Shown here: piece after piece, positions 25,836 through 34,466 of the stretch | How positions within the stretch are numbered: the stretch's first letter is position 1 | How the letters are laid out: every line of letters begins with the position of its first letter | Source of the DNA: JACVRW01 sp963835705 | Lineage (GTDB): Bacteria > Actinomycetota > Thermoleophilia > Solirubrobacterales > Thermoleophilaceae | DNA: 64,000 nucleotides | Direction: 5' to 3' | NCBI GenBank assembly: GCA_963835705.1 | Contig: CAWIGR010000013.1 | Span: 1 to 64,000, forward strand | Made by a program: the position numbers and the translations under genes | Notes under the pieces: model-generated | Databases searched by the model: none | What the model saw: the letters and a program-made list of their open reading frames with translations, nothing else | Told to the model about the DNA's origin: nothing

Positions 25836-26414
25836 TCAGATGCTACGCCCGGGCTCGCGCCGCTCGCTCAGCACGCGTGCCGCCACCACTCCGCCGATCG
25901 CCCCGAACAGGTGGCCCTGCCACGAGATGCCCTGCTGCGGCTCGAGCCCGGCAAGCAGGGCTCCACCCCACAGCAGCGCCACCACGGCGCCGATCGCGAT
26001 CTCCATCGGCCGGCGGTTGAACAACCCGCGGGCCATGAGGTAGGTCGCGTACCCGAACACCACGCCGCTCGCGCCGAGATGGATCGTGTCCGCCGGCGCA
26101 ATCAGCCACGTGCCGAGCCCGCTCACCAGGGCGACGATCGCCGTCACGCCGAGCAGCCGCCACGCTCCCTCCAGGGCGATCACCAGGCCCATCGCCACGA
26201 GGGGCAGCGTGTTCGCGATCAGGTGCCCGAAGCCCACGTGCAGGAAGGGCGCCGCGATCACCCCGTCCAGCCCCTCCGCCTCGCGGGGGACGATGCCGTG
26301 GCGATCGAGCCGGTTGTCGAGACCCGTGTCCACGACCTCGAGTGCCCACATCAGGAGCACCATCGCGAGCAGCAGCTGGACCGCTCGACCGTATCCTTCC
26401 CTCTTGATGGCCAC
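25836..26414 (-). CDS. Rhomboid family intramembrane serine protease
   Basis: 192 residues from GTG 26414, six predicted membrane segments. Rhomboid landmarks: HVGFGHLIANTLPLVAMG (the HxxxN-type oxyanion region), the nucleophile Ser in HLGASGVVFGYATY and the catalytic His in WQGHLFGAIGG in the last segment. It cleaves membrane proteins within the bilayer. The start is uncertain: GTG 26414 overlaps the divergent mutase gene by 8 bases, while ATG 26363 would avoid this but shorten the N-terminus. Three bases separate its stop from the moaX start on the same strand. Confidence 0.85.
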   Translation of the reverse strand: MAIKREGYGRAVQLLLAMVLLMWALEVVDTGLDNRLDRHGIVPREAEGLDGVIAAPFLHVGFGHLIANTLPLVAMGLVIALEGAWRLLGVTAIVALVSGLGTWLIAPADTIHLGASGVVFGYATYLMARGLFNRRPMEIAIGAVVALLWGGALLAGLEPQQGISWQGHLFGAIGGVVAARVLSERREPGRSI

Positions 26415-28026
26415 CACGCCTGACCATAAACCGAGCATCGCTCCGGTCGTCGGCCCGGACGATCCGCGCCGCTTCACCGACTCGGGCATCGAGGTCGAGC
26501 ACGACTACGGGCCCGACGACGTCGAGCCGGGCCTCGAGGAGCGGCTCGGAGACCCCGGCGGCTATCCCTTCACGCGCGGCATCCACCCCGACATGTATCG
26601 CGGGCGCAAGTGGACGATGCGCCAGTACGCCGGCTACGCCACGGCCACGGAGACCAACCGGCGCTTCCGCTATCTGATCGAGCACGGCTCCACCGGGCTG
26701 TCGATGGCGTTCGACCTCCCCACCCAGCTCGGCCGCGACTCGGACGACCCGCTCTGCATGGGCGAGGTCGGCCGCACCGGCGTGGCCATCGACACGATCG
26801 ACGACGTGCGCCGCGTGTTCGACGAGATCCCGCTCGGCGAGGTCTCCACCTCGATGACGATCAACGCTCCCGCGGCGGTTCTCCTGCTGCTGTACGAGCT
26901 GGTGGGCGAGGAGCAGGGGGTGGAGTCCCACGAGCTGCGCGGCACCACACAGAACGACATCCTCAAGGAGTACATCGCCCGCGGGAACTTCATCTACCCG
27001 CCCGTGCCGGCGATGCGCCTGACCACCGACCTGTTCGCCTACTGCCGCGAGCGTGTGCCGAAGTGGAACACGATCTCGATCTCGGGCTACCACATGCGCG
27101 AGAAGGGCTGCTCGGCCGTGCAGGAGGTGGGCTTCACGCTCGCCAACGCGATCGCCTACGTGGAGGCCGCCGTGGACGCCGGCCTCGCGGTGGACGACTT
27201 CGCCCCGCGGCTCGCCTTCTTCTTCAACGGACACAACAACGTGTTCCAGGAGGTGGCGAAGTTCCGCGCCGTGAGGCGCATGTGGGCGCGCATCATGCGC
27301 GAGCGCTTCGGGGCCACGGACGAGCGCTCGATGAAGCTGCGCTTCCACACCCAGACCGGCGGCGTGACGCTCGCCGCCCAGCAGCCGCACAACAACATCG
27401 TGCGGGTGGCGCTGCAGGGGTTCGCCGCCGTGTGCGGCGGCACGCAGTCGCTGCACACGAACGGGTTCGACGAGGCGCTCGCGCTCCCCAGCGAGACCGC
27501 CGCGCGGATCGCGCTGCGCACGCAGCAGATCCTCGCGCACGAGTCGGGCGCGGCCGACACGGCGGACCCGTTCGCGGGCTCCTACTTCGTGGAGGCCTTG
27601 ACGGACGAGATCGAGGCGGCCGCCCAGGCGCTGATCGACAAGATCGACGAGATGGGCGGCTCGGTGCAGTGCATCCCGTTCATCCGCGCCGAGGTGGAGG
27701 AGTCCGCCTGGGGCTACGAGGAGCGCTACAAGCAGAAGCAGGACATCGTCGTCGGCGTGAACGAGTACGTGACCGAGTCGATCGACGAGGTGGAGACGCT
27801 GCGGGTGGACCCCGAGTCCGAGCGCCAGCAGGTGGAGCGGCTCAAGGCCTTCAAGGAGGATCGCGACGGTGACGCGGTGCAGGCTCGGCTCGACGAGCTG
27901 CGCAGCGCCTGTGCGGGCAGCGAGAACCTGCTCGTGCCGATGCGGGCTGCGCTCGCCGAGCGCGCCACGCTGGGCGAGGTGTGCGGCGTGATGCGCGACG
28001 AGTTCGGCGAGTACTCAGAGGCCTGA
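26407..28026 (+). CDS. Methylmalonyl-CoA mutase large (substrate-binding) subunit without B12 domain
   Basis: 539 residues; catalyses the coenzyme B12-dependent rearrangement of methylmalonyl-CoA to succinyl-CoA when joined by a separate cobalamin-binding subunit, which is not in this window. The TIM-barrel domain is complete (AFDLPTQLGRDSDD, SISGYHMREKG, TQSLHTNGFDEA), and the protein ends before the B12 domain. Counting against the Propionibacterium enzyme from memory, the residues that separate methylmalonyl- from isobutyryl-CoA mutases are the methylmalonyl type here: Tyr74 in RQYAG and Arg192 in IARGN. Start is ATG 26407; the upstream open frame lies inside the rhomboid gene. Confidence 0.85.
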   Translation: MATTPDHKPSIAPVVGPDDPRRFTDSGIEVEHDYGPDDVEPGLEERLGDPGGYPFTRGIHPDMYRGRKWTMRQYAGYATATETNRRFRYLIEHGSTGLSMAFDLPTQLGRDSDDPLCMGEVGRTGVAIDTIDDVRRVFDEIPLGEVSTSMTINAPAAVLLLLYELVGEEQGVESHELRGTTQNDILKEYIARGNFIYPPVPAMRLTTDLFAYCRERVPKWNTISISGYHMREKGCSAVQEVGFTLANAIAYVEAAVDAGLAVDDFAPRLAFFFNGHNNVFQEVAKFRAVRRMWARIMRERFGATDERSMKLRFHTQTGGVTLAAQQPHNNIVRVALQGFAAVCGGTQSLHTNGFDEALALPSETAARIALRTQQILAHESGAADTADPFAGSYFVEALTDEIEAAAQALIDKIDEMGGSVQCIPFIRAEVEESAWGYEERYKQKQDIVVGVNEYVTESIDEVETLRVDPESERQQVERLKAFKEDRDGDAVQARLDELRSACAGSENLLVPMRAALAERATLGEVCGVMRDEFGEYSEA

Positions 28027-28737
28027 CCGCGCCAGCCAGGCGAACTGCCCGCAGAGCGTGAGCTTGACCTGGTTTCGCGTGCGGGCGTCGAGCCGCCTGG
28101 CTCGGCCGGCCAGCTCGATCACGCGGTTCAGCGGCGACTCGCGCGGCCCCCACCAGCGGTAGAAGAAGTCGGGCATCCCGAGGGCGCGCCAGGCCACGAG
28201 CGTCAGGCCGTCGATCACGGGGCGCAGCTCGATCACCTCGAGCCCCGCGTCCTCCATGATCAGCGTGAGGCCGTAGGGGGTGTGGTTGAAGATGCTGCGG
28301 GAGTGGAACGCCTCGAGCTGCGAGGTGGAGCCGGCGAACCAGCCGCCCGGCGCGAGCACGCGCGCCACCTCGCCGATCAGCGGGTCGGGGTGGCGCACGT
28401 GCTCCAGCACCTGCTTGCAGTAGACGAGGTCGAAGCTCCGGTCCTCGAACGGCAGGTTGATCCCGTCGAAGGTGACGAACTCGGCGTCGTCGCGCACCCG
28501 CTCGTCCACCTCGGGCGAGCGCTCGAGGTCGACCCCCACCCAGCGGACGGCGGGGTCGAGGGCCCGGAAGAGGTCGACGGAGTCGCCCTGCCCGCAGCCG
28601 AGGTCGAGCACCTTGGGCGCCTCCGGGCGGTCGTCTCGGCCCAGGTGACGCTCCGCATAGGCGTCCGCGACGGTCTGCCGGCTGTGGTCACGCGGGATGC
28701 GTGGGCCGAGCAGCTCCCCGAGGTCGTCGCCGAGCAC
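28015..28737 (-). CDS. SAM-dependent methyltransferase (class I)
   Basis: 240 residues from ATG 28737. The SAM motif is VLDLGCGQGDSVDLF, followed by WVGVDLERSPEV, FDLVYCKQVLEHVRHPD and RVLAPGGWFAGSTSQLEAF, a Methyltransf_11/UbiE-like order. The C-terminal half (FYRWWGPRESPLNR, TRNQVKLTLCGQFAWLA) resembles methyltransferases associated with surface glycans, but the substrate is unknown. Its 3' end overlaps that of the mutase by 12 bases. Divergent from the acidic protein at 28804. Confidence 0.82.
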   Translation of the reverse strand: MLGDDLGELLGPRIPRDHSRQTVADAYAERHLGRDDRPEAPKVLDLGCGQGDSVDLFRALDPAVRWVGVDLERSPEVDERVRDDAEFVTFDGINLPFEDRSFDLVYCKQVLEHVRHPDPLIGEVARVLAPGGWFAGSTSQLEAFHSRSIFNHTPYGLTLIMEDAGLEVIELRPVIDGLTLVAWRALGMPDFFYRWWGPRESPLNRVIELAGRARRLDARTRNQVKLTLCGQFAWLARSGL

Positions 28738-28803
28738 GCGCGGAGTCTTGCAAGCCGGCGCCGGGCGGAAGGAGTCGATACGGGACGGGCGAACCGGGAG
28801 GCG

Positions 28804-29967
28804 ATGCCCGACCTCACCGCGAAGCGAACACTCGTCAAGTCACCCCCGGAGCTCTGGAGCGAGCTGAGCGAGGTCGAACGGCTGGCGAGGCACCTGGGCG
28901 CGTTCGGCGAGATCAAGATCACGAAGCTGGAGCCCGAGCACACGGTCGCCTGGGAGGGCGAGAGCGCTAGCGGCACCGTGTCGATCGAGCCCTCCGGATG
29001 GGGAACGAAGGTCACGCTGACGGCGGAGTTGGGTGAGGCGTGGGGCGCGGAAGCGGCTTCCGGCGAGGCGGCTTCTTGCGAGGCGGCTCGCGTCGAAGAG
29101 CCACCAGAAGAACCGGCTCTGGGCGAAGCGCCTTCCGACGAAGCTCCTTCCGATGAGGCGCCGCCGCCCGAAGCGCCGGTAGACGGGAAGCCGCTGGCGG
29201 AGGGAGCGGTGGTGGAAGACCCGCCATCCGCGGACACGGCGGCCGGGGAAGAGGACGTGGACGAGCCGGGTGGGGTCGAGTCCGCGGCCGAGGAGCCCTC
29301 GGAGGAGGAGCCCTTCGCCGAAGAGCCCACGGCGCCCGAGCCGGTGCAACCGACCCAGGCCAAGCCGCGCCGCAAGCGCGGCTTCCTTGCGTGGCTGTTC
29401 CGGGCGCGTACCTCGGGTCACGTCCCCGCCCCTCCGGTGCCCAGCCCTTCAGAGCTGGTCGTTGAACCGATCGTGGCTGAGCAGCCGTCGGTGAGCACGG
29501 AGCCGTCAGTCGAAGAGGATCTCGTATCTGATGAGCCGGGGGTCGCGGAGTGGGAGGAGCCGCCCGCGGCGCCGGTGGCGAACGAGTCGCCCGGCGCGGA
29601 GCAGCCGCCGGTGTCGGAGATGCGGCGGCGGTCCGCGGACGCGAGCTCCGCGGTTGCGGACCTGTGGTCGGTTGCGGACGGGTCGCCGAACGGGGAGAAG
29701 CCGCCGAGCGCGGAGGGGCAGCCGATGGCGGAGGAGCGAGCGGCGGAAGAGGAGCCGCCGGCGGAAGAGGAGCCGCCGGCGGCAGGCGAGCCTCCGGTTG
29801 CGGAGGAGCAACCGGTGTCGGAGGGACCCGCCCTCGCCGAGGAGCTTGCCGCGATCGAGCAGGCTTCGTCCCGGTCGGGGCTCGATCCCGAGCGGGCTCA
29901 GGCCATCCTCGACGAGGCGCTCGATGCCCTCGGGTCCGCGCACCATCGCCCGTTCTCACGCGGCTGA
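28804..29967 (+). CDS. SRPBCC-like domain with long acidic disordered tail
   Basis: 387 residues from ATG 28804. Residues 1-80 (MPDLTAKRTLVKSPPELWSEL, HTVAWEGESASGTVSIEPS) resemble the START/SRPBCC (polyketide cyclase-like) fold that binds hydrophobic ligands. Residues 81-345 are low-complexity and dominated by Glu, Pro, Ala, with short repeats of the type AEEEPP. They are interrupted by a basic/aromatic patch KPRRKRGFLAWLFRAR near residue 195 that could contact a membrane or nucleic acid. The last 40 residues (LDPERAQAILDEALDALGSAHH, then RPFSRG) form a conserved-looking helix. Function unknown. The stop codon lies inside a hairpin arm. Confidence 0.7.
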   Translation: MPDLTAKRTLVKSPPELWSELSEVERLARHLGAFGEIKITKLEPEHTVAWEGESASGTVSIEPSGWGTKVTLTAELGEAWGAEAASGEAASCEAARVEEPPEEPALGEAPSDEAPSDEAPPPEAPVDGKPLAEGAVVEDPPSADTAAGEEDVDEPGGVESAAEEPSEEEPFAEEPTAPEPVQPTQAKPRRKRGFLAWLFRARTSGHVPAPPVPSPSELVVEPIVAEQPSVSTEPSVEEDLVSDEPGVAEWEEPPAAPVANESPGAEQPPVSEMRRRSADASSAVADLWSVADGSPNGEKPPSAEGQPMAEERAAEEEPPAEEEPPAAGEPPVAEEQPVSEGPALAEELAAIEQASSRSGLDPERAQAILDEALDALGSAHHRPFSRG

Positions 29968-29998
29968 CGTTTGTGGCGAAATGCATGGCTGACGTCAG
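29964..29998. terminator. CTGACGT hairpin at gene 3' end
   Basis: CTGACGT (29964-29970) and ACGTCAG (29992-29998) are perfect seven-base inverted arms with a 21-base loop. The stop codon of the acidic protein lies within the first arm. The same arms occur in the hairpin at 50775-50809 and fused as CTGACGTCAG at 36858-36867. Confidence 0.5.
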
Positions 29999-30057
29999 GA
30001 GGAGGGGCAGGCGACGCTCGATTCGAGCCCGTCGGACCACGCGAGCGGCGGCGCCGA

Positions 30058-30488
30058 GTCCCTGAGCCCCCCGCTGATCATGGTGGACCCCCGACGCCGC
30101 CGCGCCCGGCGGCACGAGCGCCTGGTTCGCTCAGACGCACGACATCGGCCCGACGTTGCTCGAGATGACGAACGTGCGGCGACCGAAGTCCATGAACGGA
30201 GTCAGCCTCACCCCGCTCCTCGCCGGCCGGCAGCCGCCCACCGCCCGGACCATGGCCTACGGCGGCTACGCCAACTGGCACTATGCCCGCACAGAGCGGT
30301 GGGCATACGTGGCGGCCAACACCGGCCTCGGACGCCGACTGTACGACGCCAAGCGGGACCCGGAGGAGCGCCACGACATCGCACGCAGGCACCCCGACGT
30401 GATCGACGAGCTCGAGGAGAGGGTGCGCGAGCAGGCCGGCGGGCGCCTGCCCTCGTACGACGGCCACGGAAGGCTGCGCCGCCGCTAG
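30058..30488 (+). pseudogene. C-terminal fragment of a sulfatase-fold protein
   Basis: Only the last 140 or so residues of a protein like the next two genes are present: PPLIMVDP, then AWFAQTHDIGPTLLEM, MNGVSLTPLLAG, YGGYANWHYARTERWAYV and GGRLPSYDG. The catalytic N-terminal 330 residues are missing; the homology starts near 30058, right after the hairpin region. Two small frame changes occur near 30085-30115. From 30156 the frame is open to 30488. It ends 17 bases before the next gene. Best read as a decayed or truncated copy of the tandem family, unlikely to be functional. Confidence 0.75.
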
Positions 30489-30504
30489 GGCGAAGACCGC
30501 GCCC

Positions 30505-31965
30505 ATGCCGTCGCCCGGCACCACACGCCGCCGTTTCCTCCAGGCCTCCGCCGCCACGGCCGCCGGCGTCGCTCTGGGCGAGCCCGGCGCGCGCGCCGCG
30601 CAGGCCGACCGCCCCAACATCCTGCTGATCGTGATCGACTCGCTGCGCACCGACTACGTCGGCATCTACGGCAGCAGCGTCAAGACACCGAACATCGACG
30701 CCATCGCCGCCGACGGGCTCCGCTTCACCCGGGCCTACCCCGAGGCCATGCCCACGGTGCCGGCACGCAACTCGATCCTGAGCGGCCGCCGCGTCTTCCC
30801 GTTCCGCGGCTGGCGCGACCTGGACGGGCTGATCGGCCAGCCGGGCTGGTCCCCGCTGCGCGACGTGCCCCACTCGCTCCCAGCCGTGCTGCGCCGCGCC
30901 GGCTGGTGGACCGCCTACGTGACCGACAACCCCTTCCTCGGCTTCGCGCCCCCGTACGCCCCGCTCCGGGGCAGCGTCCACCGCTTCGTCAAGACCGGTG
31001 GGCAGCTGGGCGGCGGCCGCCCCGTGTCGAGCGTGCCCCCCAAGGTCCTGCGCCAGTGGCTGCACCCCTCCATCCGCGGCGCGAAGACCGAGCGCGTGGG
31101 CCTCTACATGGCAAACAGCCGCTACTGGGACGACGAGGAGCGCTCGTTCGCCGCCAAGGTCTTCAAGAACGCCACGAAGGTGCTCGAGGAGGCCCCGACC
31201 AACCGCCCCTTCGCGCTCATGGTCGACGCCTACGAGCCACACGAGCCGTGGACGCCGCCACCCCGGTACGTGCGCATGTACGGCGACCCCGACTGGCGCG
31301 GCCCCGAGCCCGCCATGCCGCGCTATTCGCGGACGAGCAACTGGCTCTCGAGGGGCGAGCAGGGCCCGGTGCTGCGGCGCCTGCGCGACCTCTACGCGGC
31401 CGAGGTGACGATGACCGACCGCTGGCTCGGGGTGCTGCTCGACAAGCTCCACGCGCTCGGGCGGGCCGACGACACCGTGATCGTCCTGGTCTCCGACCAC
31501 GGGATCCTGCTGGGCGAGCACGGCTGGACCGGCAAGATCTCGGTCGCGCTCCACCCGGCCCTCACCCGCGTGCCGCTCATCGTGATGGACCCGCGGCAGG
31601 GCCGCAGGGCGCGATCGAGCGACTGGTACGCGTCGACCCACGACATCGCGCCGACGATCCTGTCGATGGCCGGCGTGCCCGTGCCGAAGCAGATGGAGGG
31701 AGTCGACCTCTCGCGGCCCCTGCGCGGCCGGCGCCTGCCCAGGCGCCCCTACGCCTTCGGCGGCTACACCAACGAGTTCTTCATCCGCACCGACCGCTGG
31801 GCGATGTGGGCCGACAACCGGCCCTCGCACTTCCAGCTCTACGACCTGCGCAAGGACCCGGGCGAGTTCCACAACGTCGCGCGCGAGCACCCCCAGCTCA
31901 TCCGCGAGCTGTACGCCACCGTGCGCGAGCGCGCCGGAGGACGGCTGCCCTACTACGACTCCTAG
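30505..31965 (+). CDS. Tat-exported sulfatase-fold hydrolase with Thr in the nucleophile site
   Basis: 486 residues from ATG 30505. A twin-arginine signal (TRRRFLQASAATAAG) directs folded export. The alkaline phosphatase/sulfatase fold is clear: NILLIVIDSLRTD with the first metal Asp45, VSDHGILLGEHGWTGK with later metal ligands, and LYDLRKDPGEFHN at the C-terminus. The usual sulfatase signature C/S-x-P-S-R reads T-V-P-A-R (Thr84), so no formylglycine can form. Thr nucleophiles occur in related phosphodiesterases and phosphoglycerol transferases, so a phosphoester substrate is more likely than a sulfate ester. Frame intact, 23 bases before its paralogue. Confidence 0.85.
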   Translation: MPSPGTTRRRFLQASAATAAGVALGEPGARAAQADRPNILLIVIDSLRTDYVGIYGSSVKTPNIDAIAADGLRFTRAYPEAMPTVPARNSILSGRRVFPFRGWRDLDGLIGQPGWSPLRDVPHSLPAVLRRAGWWTAYVTDNPFLGFAPPYAPLRGSVHRFVKTGGQLGGGRPVSSVPPKVLRQWLHPSIRGAKTERVGLYMANSRYWDDEERSFAAKVFKNATKVLEEAPTNRPFALMVDAYEPHEPWTPPPRYVRMYGDPDWRGPEPAMPRYSRTSNWLSRGEQGPVLRRLRDLYAAEVTMTDRWLGVLLDKLHALGRADDTVIVLVSDHGILLGEHGWTGKISVALHPALTRVPLIVMDPRQGRRARSSDWYASTHDIAPTILSMAGVPVPKQMEGVDLSRPLRGRRLPRRPYAFGGYTNEFFIRTDRWAMWADNRPSHFQLYDLRKDPGEFHNVAREHPQLIRELYATVRERAGGRLPYYDS

Positions 31966-31988
31966 CGGGTGCGCCACAATGCCTCGGC

Positions 31989-33431
31989 GTGCCAACTCGT
32001 CGCCAGTTGCTCGCCGCCGGCGCCGGGGCCGCGGCCGCCACCGCCGGACTCGGCACCCTCGCGTCGTACGCGTCACGCGGCCACGGGCCGAACGTGCTGC
32101 TGGTGGTGATCGACACGCTGCGCGTGGACCACGCCTACGGCGTTGGAGCCAGGACGCCGGCGATCGACGCCCTCGTGCGCGAGGGGCTGCGCTTCGATCG
32201 CGCCTACCCCGAGGCGATGCCGACCGTGCCGGTGCGCAACGGCATCCTGAGCGGCCGCAGGATGTTCCCCTTCCGCGACTGGGAGGACGAGCGCGGCCTG
32301 CTCGCAAAGCCCGGCTGGTCGTCGCTGGGCGACCCGTCGCGCACCTTCACGAGCGCCCTCCGCCGGGCCGGCTGGTGGACGGCATACGTGACAGACAACC
32401 CCTTCGTCGGCTTCTCCTATCCCTATGAGCCGCTCCGCCGGAGCTTCGACCTGTTCGCCCGGCAGGGAGGCCAGATCGGCGGCCGGAGCGACGGCGTGCC
32501 GCCGGACCTGCTGGCCCACTGGCTCCACCCCGCCACACGCGACACCGGCACCGTCAACCGGGTGACCCGCTACATAGCCAACGCGGACTACTCGCATGAC
32601 GAGAACGAGTCCTTCGCCGCGCGCGTGTTCGGCGCCGCGGTGAAGGCGCTCGACAGTGCCGCGCAGCGGCGCCCGTTCGCGCTCGTCGTGGACAGCTTCC
32701 ACCCGCACGAGCCGTGGACGCCGCCGGCGTCCTACCTGGAGCTGAACGGATACCCGCCGGGCGAGGGGCCCGAGCCCGCGATGCCGCGCTACGGGCATGT
32801 GGACAACTGGCTCAGCGAGGAGGACGCGGCTCCCGTGCTGGAACGCATGCGCGCGCTGTACGCCGCGGAGGTGTCGATGACCGACCGCTGGCTCGGCACG
32901 CTGATCGAGCGCCTGCACGACCACGGGCTCGAGCGCGACACCGTGATCGCGCTGGCGGGCGACCACGGCTTCCAGCTGGGCGAGCGCGGCTGGACCGGCA
33001 AGATCTCGTCCGCCCTCCACCCCGAGCTGATCCAGGTTCCGCTGCTCGTGGTCGACCCCGAGCGCCGCATGGCGGGCCAGAGCAGCTCGTACTACGCCTC
33101 CACGCACGACCTCGCCCGCACGCTGCTCCGCATGGCCGGCGTCCGGCCGCCGCCCGGCGTCCACGGCGTGGACCTGGGCGGCTTCTTCGACGGACGCGAG
33201 CCGCCCGAGCGGCCGTTCGCCTACGGCGGCTACTCCAACCACCACTTCCTGCGCGACGAGCGCTGGGCCTACATGTCGGACAACCGGCTCGAGTCGCCGC
33301 AGCTTTTCGACCTGGAGCGCGATCCCGGCGAAAACGAGAACGTGGCCGAGACCTATCCCGGCGTCGTGGAGGAGCTGTCCGAGCTGGTGCGCCGCCGGGC
33401 GGGTGGCGCGCTCCCCCACTACGACACGTGA
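31989..33431 (+). CDS. Tat-exported sulfatase-fold hydrolase, tandem paralogue, Thr nucleophile
   Basis: 480 residues from GTG 31989 (VPTRRQLLAAGAGAAAATAG, a Tat-like signal with RR). It is closely similar to the previous protein along its whole length: LLVVIDTLRVDHAYG (Asp42), AMPTVPVRNGILSGRRMFPFR with Thr79 at the nucleophile position, GDHGFQLGERGWTGK, YYASTHDLARTLL and LFDLERDPGENEN. Both keep the RNxILSGRRxFPFR block, so the Thr is not an isolated mutation. The stop overlaps the GTG of the dipeptidase gene (GTGA at 33428), so the two are translationally coupled. Confidence 0.85.
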   Translation: MPTRRQLLAAGAGAAAATAGLGTLASYASRGHGPNVLLVVIDTLRVDHAYGVGARTPAIDALVREGLRFDRAYPEAMPTVPVRNGILSGRRMFPFRDWEDERGLLAKPGWSSLGDPSRTFTSALRRAGWWTAYVTDNPFVGFSYPYEPLRRSFDLFARQGGQIGGRSDGVPPDLLAHWLHPATRDTGTVNRVTRYIANADYSHDENESFAARVFGAAVKALDSAAQRRPFALVVDSFHPHEPWTPPASYLELNGYPPGEGPEPAMPRYGHVDNWLSEEDAAPVLERMRALYAAEVSMTDRWLGTLIERLHDHGLERDTVIALAGDHGFQLGERGWTGKISSALHPELIQVPLLVVDPERRMAGQSSSYYASTHDLARTLLRMAGVRPPPGVHGVDLGGFFDGREPPERPFAYGGYSNHHFLRDERWAYMSDNRLESPQLFDLERDPGENENVAETYPGVVEELSELVRRRAGGALPHYDT

Positions 33432-34454
33432 GGGCCTTCGACGGCCACAACGACGTGCTGTCGCGCCTGCACCACGCCGGCGGCGACAACGAGGAGTTCC
33501 TCCGGGGTGGCGACGGGCACCTCGACCTCCCTGGGGCGCGCGAGGGGCAGCTGGCGGGCGGCCTGTTCGCGGCCTTCCCGTGCAGCCCGTTCCGCGGCGC
33601 GGACAACCCGCTCGCCGTCGACTACGCCAAGCCGCTCGACAAGCCGGAGGCGATCGCCGACACGCGCAAGATGGTCGACCGGCTGTCCGCGATCGAGCGC
33701 GACTCGGCGGGCGCGGTGCGAGTCGTGCGCGACGCCGCCGCGCTCGACGCCTGCCTGGACGACGGCGCGCTGGCCGCGGTGCTCCACTTCGAGGGTGCCG
33801 AGGCGATCGGCCCGGAGCTCGACGAGCTCGAGACATTCCACGAGGCGGGCCTCCGCTCGCTCGGCCTGACCTGGAGCCGGCCCAACGCGTTCGGCCACGG
33901 GGTCCCGTTCGACTTCCCCGGCCCGCCCGACCAGGGGCCCGGCCTCAGCGACGCCGGCCGGGCCCTGGTCCGGGCCTGCAACGAGCTGAGGGTGATGGTG
34001 GACGTATCGCATCTGAACGAGCGCGGCTTCTGGGACGTCGCGGAGCTGAGCGACGCGCCGCTCGTGGCCTCGCACTCGAACGCGCACGCGCTGTGTCCGT
34101 CCCCGCGCAACCTGACCGACGAGCAGCTGCGGGCCGTCGGCGAGTCGGGCGGCGTCGTGGGCGTGAACTTCTGCGTCGCCTTCACGCGCGAGGACGGGGC
34201 CGACGACGCGGACACGCCGCTGTCGGCGATCGCCGCGCACGCCGCCCACGTTGCGGAGGTGGCCGGGCCGGAGGCGGTCGCGCTCGGCTCCGACTTCGAC
34301 GGCGCCACGATGCCGCACGAGCTCGACGACGCGGCCAAGCTCCCGGCCCTGTTGGACGCCCTGCGGGCGTTCGGCGTTCGGCGAGCCGGAGCTCGAGCGG
34401 GTGGCCCTCGGCAACTGGCGCCGCGTCCTGCGCGAGACCTGGGGCACGGAGTAA
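33428..34454 (+). CDS. Membrane dipeptidase-like metallopeptidase (family M19), frameshifted near 34375
   Basis: Zinc dipeptidase of the renal dipeptidase family, 341 residues when repaired. The metal-binding HxD is in FDGHNDVLSRLHHAGG, the bridging Glu in VLHFEGAEAIG, the two His in MVDVSHLNERGFW and LVASHSNAHAL, and the last Asp in ALGSDFDGATMPH. Near 34375 one base shift is needed to reach GEPELERVALGNWRRVLRETW and the stop at 34454, the normal family C-terminus. No signal peptide, so it is probably cytoplasmic, unlike the exported pair to which it is coupled. It ends 12 bases before the carboxylase gene. Confidence 0.82.
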
Positions 34455-34466
34455 CCTGCCGCCCCC

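Noticed and set aside
30505..33431. Calling the tandem exported enzymes sulfatases
   Set aside because: The formylglycine signature has Thr instead of Cys or Ser and Ala/Val instead of the following Ser; fold membership does not support sulfatase activity.
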